From Amycolatopsis sp. WAC 01376 (GTDB taxonomy: Bacteria > Actinomycetota > Actinomycetes > Mycobacteriales > Pseudonocardiaceae), in contig NZ_QHKL01000002.1 in NCBI RefSeq assembly GCF_003947415.1, forward strand, positions 1,510,571 to 1,574,570: a stretch of DNA of 64,000 bases, read 5' to 3'. Shown here one piece after another: positions 32,607-41,395 of this stretch. The notes below the pieces were generated by a model. That model was not told the origin of the DNA, searched no databases, and was given only the letters and a program-made list of their open reading frames with translations. A program made the translations under genes and the position numbers. The first letter of the stretch is position 1; every line of letters starts with the position of its first letter.

Positions 32607-35402
32607 CTAGGCGCTGCCGGAGTCCGACAACTGCGGACCCGCGGCGGCCACGTCGTCGAGGCGGTACTTCCGCGCCGCCTCGGCCACCTTCGCCCGGTCG
32701 AACTCGCCGCGCTTGGCGAGCGCGCTCAGCGTGCCGACCACGATCGACTGGGCGTCGACCAGGAACTTCCGCCGGGCGGCCGGGCGGGTGTCGGAGAACC
32801 CGAACCCGTCGGTGCCCAGCGTCAGCATGTCGTTCGGCACCCACGGGCGGATGAGGTCCGGTACGGCGCGCATCCAGTCCGAAACCGCGACGACCGGCCC
32901 GTTCGCGCCGGACAGCTTCTGCGTGATGTACGGCACACGCGGGGAGTCGCCCGGGTGGAGCAGGTTGTCGTGGTCGACCTCGACGGCTTCACGCCGCAGC
33001 TCGGTCCACGACGTCGCCGACCACACGGCCGCGCGTACGCCCCACTCCTCGGCGAGCATCTTCTGCGCGCGAAGAGCGTCCGGCATGGTGACGCCGGACA
33101 CCAGGATCTGTGCCTCCGGACCGTCGCCCGACGGGGCGTCGGCGTAGCGGTACAGACCCTTCAGCAGGCCGTCGACGTCGAGGTTCTCGGGCTCGGCGGG
33201 CTGCTGGTAGGGCTCGTTGTAGATCGTCATGTAGTAGAAGATGTTCTCGCCGTTGCCGTCCGGCCCGGTCTCGCCGTACATCCGGCGCAGACCGTCCCGC
33301 ACGATGTGGGCGATCTCGAACGACCAAGCCGCGTCGTAGGCCACGACGGCCGGGTTGGTCGCCGCCAGCAGCAGCGAATGCCCGTCGGCGTGCTGCAGGC
33401 CCTCACCGGTCAGCGTGGTGCGGCCGGCGGTGGCGCCGAGCACGAACCCGCGGGCCATCTGGTCCGCCGCCGCGTAGAGGCCGTCACCGGTCCGCTGGAA
33501 CCCGAACATCGAGTAGAAGATGTAGATCGGGATCATCGGCTCGCCGTGCGTGGCGTACGAGGTGCCGACGGCGGTGAACGACGCGGTGGACCCCGCCTCG
33601 TTGATGCCCTCGTGCAGGATGACGCCCTTTTCGGACTCCTTGTAGGCCAGCATCAGGCTCGCGTCGACCGACGTGTAGGTCTGGCCGTGCGGGTTGTAGA
33701 TCTTGGCCGTCGGGAACATCGAGTCGAGGCCGAAGGTGCGTGCCTCGTCCGGGATGATCGGCACGATCCGCTTGCCGATCTCGGAGTCCTTCGCCAGCTC
33801 GCGGACGAGCCGGACGAACGCCATCGTGGTGGCGACCTCCTGCTTGCCCGAGCCCTTGCGGATGCCTTCGTAGACCTTGTCGCCGGGCAGCACGAGAGCC
33901 TTCGAGGCCTTCGGGCGACGCTCCGGCAGGAACCCGCCGAGCGCCTTGCGGCGGCCGACCATGTACTCGATCTCCGGCGATTCCTTGCCGGGGTGGTAGT
34001 ACGGCGGGAGCTTCGGGTCGCGCTCGAGTTCCTCGTCGCTGATCGGGATGCGCTGGGCGTCCCGGAACAGCTTGAGGTCGTCGAGGGTGAGCTTCTTCAT
34101 CTGGTGCGTGGCGTTGCGGCCCTCGAAGGACGGCCCGAGGCCGTAACCCTTGATGGTGTGGGCCAGGATCACCGTCGGCTGGCCGTGGTGCTCCAGCGAC
34201 GACTTGTAGGCCGCGTAGACCTTGCGGTAGTCGTGGCCGCCACGCTTGAGGTTCCAGACGTCGGCGTCGGTGAGGTCCTTGACGAGCTCCTTGGTCCGCG
34301 GGTCGCGGCCGAAGAAGTGCTCGCGGACGAAGGCGCCGTCGTTGGCCTTGTAGGTCTGGAAGTCGCCGTCCGGCGTGGTGTTCATCAGGTTGACCAGCGC
34401 GCCGTCACGGTCGGCGTGCAGCAGCGAGTCCCACTCGCGGCCCCAGATGACCTTGATGACGTTCCAGCCGGCGCCGCGGAAGTACGACTCCAGCTCCTGG
34501 ATGATCTTGCCGTTGCCGCGCACCGGACCGTCGAGCCGCTGCAGGTTGCAGTTGATCACGAAGGTCAGGTTGTCGAGGCCTTCGCCGGCGGCCACGTGGA
34601 TGAGGCCGCGCGATTCCGGCTCGTCCATCTCGCCGTCGCCGAGGAACGCCCAGACGTGCTGGTCGCTGGTGTCCTTGATGCCGCGATCGCGCAGGTAGCG
34701 GTTGAACCGCGCCTGGTAGATCGCGTTCATCGGGCCGAGGCCCATGGACACGGTCGGGTTCTCCCAGAACTCCGGCATCAGCCGCGGGTGCGGGTACGAC
34801 GGCAGGCCGCCGCCCTCGCCGGCGTGCGAGTACTCCTGGCGGAACCCGTCCAGCTGGTTCTCGCTCAGCCTGCCCTCGAGGAACGCGCGGGCGTAGATGC
34901 CGGGGGAGGCGTGTCCCTGGATGAAGATCTGGTCGCCGCCGCCCGAGTGGTCCTTGCCGCGGAAGAAGTGGTTGAAGCCCACTTCGTACAGCGCCGCGGA
35001 CGAGCCGTAGGTCGAGATGTGCCCGCCGACACCCACGCCAGGACGCTGCGCGCGGTGCACCATGATCGCGGCGTTCCACCGGATGTAGGCGCGGTAGCGG
35101 CGCTCGATCTCCTCGTCACCGGGGAACCAGGGTTCGTTCTCGGTGGGGATGGTGTTGACGTAGTCCGTCGACGTCAGCGCCGGAACGCCGACGTGGCGTT
35201 CCCTGGCCCGCTCGAGGATGCGCAGCATCAGGTACCTGGCGCGCTGCTGACCACCCCTGGCCAGCGCCTCGTCGAAGGAGTCCAGCCATTCGGCGGTCTC
35301 CTCCGGGTCGATGTCGGGCAGGTGCGCCGCCAAGCCGTCACGGATGACGCGGACGCGTGCCGGGGTCTCCTTGCCGGAGGCGCCGTCGTTCTGCGGGGCC
35401 AA
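32607..35402 (-). CDS. aceE: Pyruvate dehydrogenase E1, homodimeric
   Basis: A 931-residue E1 subunit of the pyruvate dehydrogenase complex (pyruvate decarboxylation, TPP-dependent). The TPP/Mg motif is [10 protein letters not shown]...NCNLQRLDG (about 240-275). Segments [21 protein letters not shown] and the catalytic-loop-like [10 protein letters not shown] are also seen, and the length matches the AceE type. I chose TTG 35402 because AGGAGA lies five bases upstream and the family begins APQNDG; a GTG at 35492 in the same frame lacks a site. No E2/E3 genes adjoin, which is normal for actinobacteria. Confidence 0.94.
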   Translation of the reverse strand: MAPQNDGASGKETPARVRVIRDGLAAHLPDIDPEETAEWLDSFDEALARGGQQRARYLMLRILERARERHVGVPALTSTDYVNTIPTENEPWFPGDEEIERRYRAYIRWNAAIMVHRAQRPGVGVGGHISTYGSSAALYEVGFNHFFRGKDHSGGGDQIFIQGHASPGIYARAFLEGRLSENQLDGFRQEYSHAGEGGGLPSYPHPRLMPEFWENPTVSMGLGPMNAIYQARFNRYLRDRGIKDTSDQHVWAFLGDGEMDEPESRGLIHVAAGEGLDNLTFVINCNLQRLDGPVRGNGKIIQELESYFRGAGWNVIKVIWGREWDSLLHADRDGALVNLMNTTPDGDFQTYKANDGAFVREHFFGRDPRTKELVKDLTDADVWNLKRGGHDYRKVYAAYKSSLEHHGQPTVILAHTIKGYGLGPSFEGRNATHQMKKLTLDDLKLFRDAQRIPISDEELERDPKLPPYYHPGKESPEIEYMVGRRKALGGFLPERRPKASKALVLPGDKVYEGIRKGSGKQEVATTMAFVRLVRELAKDSEIGKRIVPIIPDEARTFGLDSMFPTAKIYNPHGQTYTSVDASLMLAYKESEKGVILHEGINEAGSTASFTAVGTSYATHGEPMIPIYIFYSMFGFQRTGDGLYAAADQMARGFVLGATAGRTTLTGEGLQHADGHSLLLAATNPAVVAYDAAWSFEIAHIVRDGLRRMYGETGPDGNGENIFYYMTIYNEPYQQPAEPENLDVDGLLKGLYRYADAPSGDGPEAQILVSGVTMPDALRAQKMLAEEWGVRAAVWSATSWTELRREAVEVDHDNLLHPGDSPRVPYITQKLSGANGPVVAVSDWMRAVPDLIRPWVPNDMLTLGTDGFGFSDTRPAARRKFLVDAQSIVVGTLSALAKRGEFDRAKVAEAARKYRLDDVAAAGPQLSDSGSA

Positions 35403-35804
35403 GGGGTCTCCTTGCAAAAGGTGGTAGCTGGTTGTGCTCGTACGCGGGCGTGTTCGCCTTCCATCGTCGTCCTCCGGTTCCGTTCTCGTCACCGCTACTG
35501 ATCGGTAACGTTCGCGGACCCGATTGCGACACGCCTCGCACGCGCCTGTATTCGCGCGCGCGTTTTCTCTCCCACCCTAGAGCAGGGCGTTCGGAGGCGC
35601 CCAGGCACGCCTGAATTGACCTCGCCCGACTGGTCCGAATGCCCGTACGCTGCGACACGAGTTGTTCAAGATCCGGTGTGGACGGTTGCGCGCAGCGCCT
35701 CACCAGTGTTCGCTAACGGGCATCGTGTACCCGAGTGTGGTGCCCGCCCGGTCGATCCGGCCGTGGCGACACCACGCTCCGTCGTAGTTGGAGGAGTGAC
35801 AGCA
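35403..35804. other. Divergent aceE / DUF3052 intergenic region
   Basis: About 400 bases with no firm gene. On the minus strand, an ATG at 35464 has a near-ideal GGAGG six bases upstream and opens a frame that overlaps the aceE start out of phase. This could be a short leader ORF, or the site could serve aceE. Palindromic TCGGTAACG and a CG-rich block (35540-35570) are present. No clear promoter was found for either gene. Confidence 0.4.
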
Positions 35805-36236
35805 GTGGTCGCCGCGGGAGACGCTGATCAGAACAGCGTCGCCGAAAGGCTTGGGATCAAGCCGGACATGGTGGTCCAGGAGATCGGCTGGGACGAGGAC
35901 GTCGATGACGATCTTCGTGCGGCGATCGAGGAGCAGATCGGCGGCGACATCCTCGACGAGGACGCCGACGAGGTCATCGACGTGGTGCTGCTGTGGTGGC
36001 GCGAAGACGACGGTGATCTCGGCGACACGCTGATCGAGGTCCGGACCCCCTTGAACGAGAACGGCGTGATCTGGGTGCTGACCCCGAAGACGGGGCAGCC
36101 AGGACACGTCCAGCCGAGCGAGATCGCCGAAGCGGTGCCGCAGGTGGGATTGGCGCAGACGGCCAACATCAGCGCCGGCCCCAAGTGGGCGGGAACCCGG
36201 CTGGTGTCGCCGAAGTCGTCGAAGACCAAGCGGTGA
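35805..36236 (+). CDS. DUF3052 family protein
   Basis: A 143-residue acidic protein I recognise as DUF3052, an actinobacterial family of unknown function. Features are AERLGIKPDMVVQEIGWDEDVD, an acidic stretch DEDADEVIDVVLLWWREDDGDL, and a basic C-terminal tail KSSKTKR. I chose GTG 35805 with GGAGG ten bases upstream; the earlier GTG at 35796 is too close to that site. It precedes ahpE by 76 bases. Confidence 0.85.
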   Translation: MVAAGDADQNSVAERLGIKPDMVVQEIGWDEDVDDDLRAAIEEQIGGDILDEDADEVIDVVLLWWREDDGDLGDTLIEVRTPLNENGVIWVLTPKTGQPGHVQPSEIAEAVPQVGLAQTANISAGPKWAGTRLVSPKSSKTKR

Positions 36237-36312
36237 CCTCAGGAGCCGCGCGAGCGACACGATAGGGTTGTCGTCGCAGGCCCCTGTTCGCTCTTGAGAG
36301 GAAACCGCCGGT

Positions 36313-36774
36313 ATGGCCGTCGAGGTCGGAACGCAAGCCCCGGACTTCACGCTCAACGACTACAACAAGCAGGCCGTGAAGCTGTCGTCCTTCCAGGGCG
36401 AGAAGCCGGTCCTGCTCGTGTTCTACCCGTTCGCGTTCAGCGGCATCTGCACCGGCGAGCTGTGCCAGCTCCGCGACGAGTTCGCGGATTACGACGGCCA
36501 GGGCGTCCAGGTCATCGGCGTGTCCGTGGACACCCCGTTCTCGCTCAAGGCGTGGGCCGAGCAGGAGGGCTACCAGTTCCCCCTGCTTTCGGACTTCTGG
36601 CCGCACGGTGAGGTCGCGAAGGCTTACGGCGTCTTCAACGAGACGGCCGGTCTGGCCACCCGCGGCACCTTCCTGATCGACAAGGACGGCATCGTGCGGT
36701 TCGCCGAGGTCAACCAGCCCGGCGAGGCGCGTGACCAGCAGGCGTGGAAGAAGGCCGTGGCCTCGCTGGCCTGA
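36313..36774 (+). CDS. ahpE: Peroxiredoxin, AhpE type
   Basis: A 153-residue peroxiredoxin. The peroxidatic Cys46 lies in FAFSGICTGELC (Pro39, Ser43, Cys46), with another Cys at 51 and the conserved Arg in ATRGTFLIDKDG. It reduces peroxides and in mycobacteria is recycled by mycoredoxin and mycothiol. The length matches AhpE rather than AhpC. A hairpin terminator and a tRNA gene follow. Confidence 0.92.
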   Translation: MAVEVGTQAPDFTLNDYNKQAVKLSSFQGEKPVLLVFYPFAFSGICTGELCQLRDEFADYDGQGVQVIGVSVDTPFSLKAWAEQEGYQFPLLSDFWPHGEVAKAYGVFNETAGLATRGTFLIDKDGIVRFAEVNQPGEARDQQAWKKAVASLA

Positions 36775-36783
36775 GTCTTCACC

Positions 36784-36809
36784 GGTGGCACCCGTGCGCG
36801 GGTGCCACC
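36784..36809 (+). terminator. Hairpin terminator after ahpE
   Basis: GGTGGCACCCG pairs perfectly with CGGGTGCCACC around a four-base loop, followed by TT. It lies nine bases after the ahpE stop and four bases before the tRNA. Confidence 0.75.
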
Positions 36810-36813
36810 TTCC

Positions 36814-36888
36814 GGGCGCATAGCTCAGCGGGAGAGCACTCGGTTTACACCCGAGCGGTCGTAGGTTCGATCCCTACTGCGCCCACCA
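36814..36888 (+). tRNA. tRNA-Val (anticodon UAC)
   Basis: A 75-base cloverleaf. The acceptor GGGCGCA pairs with TGCGCCC, followed by an encoded ACCA end. D arm GCTC...GAGC; anticodon stem CTCGG/CCGAG with loop TTTACAC giving UAC; T arm GTAGG-TTCGATC-CCTAC. A hairpin terminator follows at 36903. The compositionally distinct island begins just downstream, so the 3' end is a plausible integration site, though no second copy of the tRNA end was found. Confidence 0.97.
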
Positions 36889-36902
36889 AGACACGCTTGT
36901 TC

Positions 36903-36939
36903 AAACCCCGATCGGTGAATTCCTCACCGGTCGGGGTTT
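36903..36939 (+). terminator. Terminator after tRNA-Val
   Basis: AAACCCCGATCGGTGA (36903-36918) pairs with TCACCGGTCGGGGTTT (36924-36939) with one mismatch, followed by CTTG. It is positioned 14 bases after the tRNA. Confidence 0.8.
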
Positions 36940-37433
36940 CTTGTGCGCCGCTGAAACCGCCTCTGGCGCCGGGCATACCGCTCGGAAGACCATGAAGTGC
37001 CCCGGCATTGGTCGGAGGCGTCTCTGGCCGTCCTGCCGTGGTGAAGACCTCCCTGCCGATAGGGTCGTCCGGCCTGGTCCCGCTCAATGCCGGCGTAACG
37101 TCGACGGTGATTGACGCGACTTTCATGCGAATGCCGTAAGCGTGGTCACCGTGTGTGAGAGAGGAGGCAACGTTTAGAGTCTGGTTATGCCTTGAGTACT
37201 GTCCGTAGTCTTTTCATGGACAGCTAACGGTGCACTCTCCGCACGGCGCAGGAAGCCAGTCAGGCACGGGCTCGGTTAGATTTCGGCACGGCGGCGATGG
37301 TGACGTCAAGGTTGACACGGAGAGGAATAGTATGTATTCGAAGCGTGTATGTGAGCGAGCGGGCGGCGTTCGATGGTTCGTCGGAGGCCATCGGCGAGAG
37401 TGCGGCACGGGCCGCGACGGGTGGTGAGCAGGT
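36940..37433. other. Start of island; promoter-like region and tiny ORF
   Basis: No convincing gene in about 490 bases of reduced GC. TTGACA at 37313-37318 and TAGTAT at 37328-37333 are only nine bases apart, so they cannot be one promoter. A 31-codon frame at 37332-37427 (MYSKRVCERAGG) has GGAGAGG six bases upstream and ends six bases before the next start, like a leader peptide coupled to the 66-residue gene. An overlapping frame from 37297 is less likely. Confidence 0.35.
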
Positions 37434-37634
37434 ATGTCGAGTCCTGAGACTGCGGCCCAAGAAGCCGCGTCGGCACCTGCGAAGCACAAGCAGGGAAAGC
37501 CTATCCTCAGCCAGCCTCAGATCCGGCGCATCTATTCGCCCGCATCCGGGCGGGATTTCATTCTTCTTCCCTTTGACGCGCCGCTGATGGCCCCACTCCA
37601 CGGCTACGATGACGAGCCCGAATCCGAGACCTGA
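37434..37634 (+). CDS. Small protein of unknown function, convergent to SIR2 gene
   Basis: A 66-residue protein with a Lys/Ala-rich N-terminus (QEAASAPAKHKQGKP), a compact middle (QIRRIYSPASGRDFILLPFD) and an acidic C-terminus (DDEPESET). No family is recognised. Its stop is five bases from the stop of the SIR2-type gene on the other strand. Ribosome binding is weak unless coupled to the 31-codon frame upstream. Possible partner or inhibitor of the SIR2 protein; that is inference. Confidence 0.5.
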   Translation: MSSPETAAQEAASAPAKHKQGKPILSQPQIRRIYSPASGRDFILLPFDAPLMAPLHGYDDEPESET

Positions 37635-37639
37635 TCGAG

Positions 37640-39394
37640 TTATGCTTCTCTGGTGATTATCGCCGAAGCGATTTCGACCAGAGTCGCGGAGATTTGACTT
37701 GTCTGCGTGACGTCCAGGCTGGCGATTATGGATAACGGCTTCGGATCAGCGGAATCTTTCATGGTGCTCTCGTCCTTCTTGTCCACGTAATAGGTCGAGT
37801 TGAAAGTAACCGCACCGACCGTCAGGATGTCCGCGGGGAACCCCTTGACTCGATGCCGAATTTTTGTCGCCGGAAGTATCAGAGGGCAGGCGATGATTCC
37901 TCGCCAGGTTTGCAGGCCGCTGGGGGCGGGGTCGAGGTTGGTGACGATCGGCTTTCCGTAGAAGACCGCGCGAACGGCCGTCATCTGAGAGTCTTTGACG
38001 ATATCTTGTCGTTTCGGTAAAGACCATTGCTCGCGATGTGTGTAGGTTGAAGAGCCGACCATTTGAATGGCGTAGTTGACTTCCTGGTCCGCTGCCTCCT
38101 GGCATCGAAGCCAGAGAAACATCCCGAAGTTTTCACCATCCGGCTTGTTGATGTCATGGTCGGCCGACATCGCGTCGGCGAACTCTATCAGCTTTGATAC
38201 GGGGCCTCGCTGCATTGCGTCGTACAGGGCGTCGTGGAGTTCTCGTGCTTTTTCGGCGATGGGTACCTCTTGCTTCGGGGCGGTGCATCCGATGTTCGTG
38301 TACACCTCACCCAGTGCTGACTTCAAACGGTTCTCGTATACGAGTGATGACTTGATCCCCGGAGCACCCGGCTGATATTTCTTCGGCGCTACTGAAGCGA
38401 GCGTTAAATCTGCCAGCACCTGGTTCAGTTGAGAGTACGAGCGCAAGAATATGGTCTTGAGTCCCAGTTCGCGATCCAGGAACCCGGCGGCTTCGATCGA
38501 GTATCTCGCTCGGTACCTGTTGTCGTCGGTGTTCGGTGCGCCACCAGGGACCATCAGTGCGAAACGTTGCCCGCCTTCGATCGGTTCGCCTGCCTTCTTC
38601 TGGTTTTCGATAAGCTGCTTCAGTTCGTACAAAGGGCCGATCAGGTTCGGGTCGGACATGCTAAGGCCCGCAAATATGGAGACGCGATCCTTGAGGTTCT
38701 CGAAAATGACCTCGCGTACCTTGGCGCCATGTCGAAGAAATTGCGATTCGGCAAGGACGATGTGGTCGAGTCTTCTCCGGCCGGAGTATGGGGGTGGGAC
38801 GAGGCCGTGTACGTGGAGGACTCCAATTTTGGACTGCTTGAGCCACTTTGTCCACGGATCCAGACCTCTGAGTCCGAAAGGTTTTATCTCGGCTGGATCG
38901 AAGTATTCGCAGAGTGCGTTCTCCAGCAATGTGTCGAAGTTTGTCGTGATAAGGCGTGCTTTGCCTTTGTGTGCGCAGATGAACCGGGCAATGGAACGCG
39001 CGAGCTGGCCGGTGTTCCTGTGTGTGGATCCGCCGTTCAGGTACAACGCGGCGCGAATGATTTGCGCGTCTTTTGCGTACTTTTTCTCATTCTTGATCAA
39101 CTGTAGTACCAGCTCGCCCTTGCGTGGCAAGTCGATCTTGTCGTCGCGGACCAGTTGGGCAAGTTTCTCGTTCTTTATCTGCTTGGTCATCAGGTCGATC
39201 AACTCGGGCCATGAGATAAATCCGGCATCCATGGACACGCCGGCGCCGACCACGACGGTCAGGTCTTCGTCTGAAGCATCGCTGACACTTGCGAAAAGTT
39301 CGGCAAGATAAGGCTGGTCGGTGAAGGAAAGCATGTCTCCGGAGCAGAACGTGTCGATATCGATCATTCGCCCGGCACCGCTGCTTGCCGCCAT
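37640..39394 (-). CDS. SIR2-like NADase with C-terminal GAF-like domain
   Basis: A 584-residue protein. The N-terminal domain (about 43-335) is SIR2-like: NAD loop VVVGAGVSMDAG (48-59), TTNFDTLLENAL with Asn152 and Asp154, HVHG with the likely catalytic His196, and FAGLSMSDPNL (241-251). The spacing Asn152-His196 is similar to defence NADases such as ThsA. The C-terminal ~170 residues read like a GAF domain: AVRAVFYGKPIVTNLD (474-488), WRGIIACPLI, VGAVTFNS, and a final helix LVEIASAII. I infer a ligand-triggered NAD+-depleting effector. ATG 39394 has GGAG eight bases upstream; earlier Met codons lack a site. One 60-base sample is about 55% GC, well below the rest of the window. Confidence 0.82.
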   Translation of the reverse strand: MAASSGAGRMIDIDTFCSGDMLSFTDQPYLAELFASVSDASDEDLTVVVGAGVSMDAGFISWPELIDLMTKQIKNEKLAQLVRDDKIDLPRKGELVLQLIKNEKKYAKDAQIIRAALYLNGGSTHRNTGQLARSIARFICAHKGKARLITTNFDTLLENALCEYFDPAEIKPFGLRGLDPWTKWLKQSKIGVLHVHGLVPPPYSGRRRLDHIVLAESQFLRHGAKVREVIFENLKDRVSIFAGLSMSDPNLIGPLYELKQLIENQKKAGEPIEGGQRFALMVPGGAPNTDDNRYRARYSIEAAGFLDRELGLKTIFLRSYSQLNQVLADLTLASVAPKKYQPGAPGIKSSLVYENRLKSALGEVYTNIGCTAPKQEVPIAEKARELHDALYDAMQRGPVSKLIEFADAMSADHDINKPDGENFGMFLWLRCQEAADQEVNYAIQMVGSSTYTHREQWSLPKRQDIVKDSQMTAVRAVFYGKPIVTNLDPAPSGLQTWRGIIACPLILPATKIRHRVKGFPADILTVGAVTFNSTYYVDKKDESTMKDSADPKPLSIIASLDVTQTSQISATLVEIASAIITREA

Positions 39395-39418
39395 CGCAAG
39401 ACTCCATCTTTGTCGACC

Positions 39419-39457
39419 GTGTCCAGAGGTCATAGCTCGACAGCTATGTCCGGACAC
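39419..39457. promoter_or_regulatory. Nested inverted repeat upstream of SIR2-like gene
   Basis: CATAGCT-CGAC-AGCTATG (39431-39448) is nested inside GTGTCC (39419-39424) and GGACAC (39452-39457), and that inside two TTGTCGAC copies. It lies 25 bases before the SIR2 start. It could be an operator or a 5' hairpin controlling expression. The rest of the 370-base gap to the divergent membrane protein shows no gene. Confidence 0.5.
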
Positions 39458-39764
39458 GTTGTCGACGTGTACCGCCGTCGCGTTACAGGAAACCGAAAAC
39501 GGTGCGGCGGAATACCCATCCGCGGAATCCGGAAATCAGCTGAAGTTCTGTCAAAGTCGATGCGGCTTGAGGCAGCCTGAACAGTGGCTTGGGGGCCGAT
39601 TGGGAGGGGTATCGGCCGCTGATGCCACCCGTACAGCCCAATCTCGGTGACGGTCCGGCTACGCCGCTCCTGCGGACGTAACGCTGTGCAACAACCATGC
39701 GACCTGTAGACCATCGTGGTCGAGAGTCCGGAGTAACGGGAGCCTGCAAGGACGGAGAACGGCC

Positions 39765-40223
39765 ATGACTGACGTCGGCACCAAGGTACGCGCGTGGTTC
39801 ACAGCCATCCTGTTGACCATCATGACGGGATGGCTGGTCGTGGTCGGCTTCACGCTCGACATTCCCATAACCAAGGCCGCCGATGGATCGGTACTCGACG
39901 TGTTCGAGCGTTCCAAGGATGTCCTGTTGGTGGTCACGCCGTTGCTGACCACTGCGCTCGGGTACTGGTTCGGCTCCGCCGGCAGGCACGAAGCTCAGGA
40001 CGCTGCCAGTGCGGCTCGCACCGAGGCGGCCGTGGCACGCCAACAACTCGCCGGCGTCCTCGACAGTTCTTCGGAACCTGGCCTGCTGGGATTGGCCAGG
40101 CAGGCCAATCCCCAAGCTTTCGCGGTCACGACGCCGGTCGAACAGGCAGCTCCGACCACGGCGCCTGACACTGGCGACCAGCCCCCGGTTTCGCCTCCGA
40201 GTCCCGGAAGCAAGACGACGTGA
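39765..40223 (+). CDS. Two-helix membrane protein, Pro-rich tail
   Basis: A 152-residue protein. Two membrane helices (about 10-32 and 51-69) enclose a short segment (DIPITKAADGSV). A charged Ala-rich helix follows (RHEAQDAASAARTEAAVARQQL, 74-95) that could form a coiled coil, then a Pro/Thr-rich tail. No family is recognised; the topology recalls small holin-like or defence-associated membrane proteins. The ATG has GGAG eight bases upstream. It is divergent from the SIR2-like gene and lies in the same island. Confidence 0.6.
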   Translation: MTDVGTKVRAWFTAILLTIMTGWLVVVGFTLDIPITKAADGSVLDVFERSKDVLLVVTPLLTTALGYWFGSAGRHEAQDAASAARTEAAVARQQLAGVLDSSSEPGLLGLARQANPQAFAVTTPVEQAAPTTAPDTGDQPPVSPPSPGSKTT

Positions 40224-40426
40224 GGTCGAGGATGCTGTCGTCCGGCTCGGCGGGGGTGACTCGCGGTCATGGGGTGCGTCGAGGCTGCCGCGCTCGGTTG
40301 GCTGGAGGAAGGGCGTCGTGCGTACCTGCTGGGCACGATCTTCTTCCCGGCCACGAAACCTTCGCCTGGCGCCCCTTCGTAGAAACAAGGCGACAGCCGA
40401 GCCCGCGCGCGGCTACCTTCAGCCGC

Positions 40427-41395
40427 ATGCAAGACCTGACGTGGCGGCCCCTCGCCCGCGAGGATGCCAAGGCGTCGGCCGATCTCCTCAATGCCATGGA
40501 GACCGCCGACGAGATCGGCGAGAACTACACGGCGGAGGACACTCTCCAGGAGTTGATCGATCCGTACGCGGATCTGGAGCGAGCGAGTCTTGCGGCCTTC
40601 GACGGCGACGTGATGGTCGGGTACATGAAGATCCGTTTCAAGCCGTCCGCGGACGAGAGCCATCGTGTCTTCCTCGATGGTGGGGTTCATCCCGGGTATC
40701 GCCGCCGGGGCATCGGCGGTGCGCTCGTCGACGCGGGAGTGGCGGCGGCCAAGGCTGTGCACGCGTCGCATCACCCGAACTCGAAGCTCCTGGTGGACGT
40801 CAACCGTCCCGAGCGTATCGCTGGCCTGGCTGAGCTTGTCCGGTCCCGGGGATTCCTTCCCGTGCGCTACTTCCAGCGGATGGAGCACGTATTCGACTCG
40901 GTTGCCGGTCCGGCGATCCCTGACGGGCTCTCGGTCGAGCCGTGGTCGGAGCGGAACGACGAAGAGTTCCGCGAGGTCCGGAACGAGGCGTACCGGGACT
41001 ACTGGGGTGCGGCGCCGATGCCCGCTGACCTCTGGCGGAACAAGATCACCAACCAGACCTTCCAGCCGGAGACGAGCTTCTTGCTCCGCGACGACGCGAC
41101 GGGTGCCGCGGTGGGGATGCTGGTGACCTTGTGGTGGGAGGCTGACACGGAGGCCACCGGTGTCCGCGACGCGCACTTCATGGTCGTCGGGACGCTCCGG
41201 GAGTACCGGCGTCGAGGTGTTGCCGGCGCGTTGATAGGGCACGCGTTGCGGGCCGCCGCCGATCAGGGATACGACCGTGCGAGTTTGAACGTGGACTCGG
41301 CGGATCCCGCGGGGGCGTTCGGGGTCTTCGAGAAAGCGGGCTTCGTGCCGGCGATGCGGTACGTGCGATGGGCGCTCGAGGTCCGTCGCAAGTAG
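40427..41395 (+). CDS. Tandem GNAT acetyltransferase
   Basis: A 322-residue protein with two GNAT folds. The N-terminal one (about 1-155) has acetyl-CoA loop HPGYRRRGIGGALVDAGV; the C-terminal one (about 165-320) has LREYRRRGVAGALIGHALRA and the usual end GAFGVFEKAGF. Tandem GNATs such as MshD acetylate the mycothiol precursor, but the substrate here is not predictable. ATG 40427 lies seven bases after TACCTT, a -10-like element, so it is probably leaderless. It flanks the island on the right. Confidence 0.85.
   Translation: MQDLTWRPLAREDAKASADLLNAMETADEIGENYTAEDTLQELIDPYADLERASLAAFDGDVMVGYMKIRFKPSADESHRVFLDGGVHPGYRRRGIGGALVDAGVAAAKAVHASHHPNSKLLVDVNRPERIAGLAELVRSRGFLPVRYFQRMEHVFDSVAGPAIPDGLSVEPWSERNDEEFREVRNEAYRDYWGAAPMPADLWRNKITNQTFQPETSFLLRDDATGAAVGMLVTLWWEADTEATGVRDAHFMVVGTLREYRRRGVAGALIGHALRAAADQGYDRASLNVDSADPAGAFGVFEKAGFVPAMRYVRWALEVRRK

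Noticed and set aside
36814..36888. Direct duplication of the tRNA-Val 3' end as an attachment site in the island
   Set aside because: I looked for a second copy of the T-arm/acceptor sequence up to about 41.7 kb and saw none, so att sites are not called.
40269..40382. A 37-codon frame between the membrane protein and tandem GNAT gene
   Set aside because: Short, without a ribosome-binding site or family; could be a remnant but nothing supports it.
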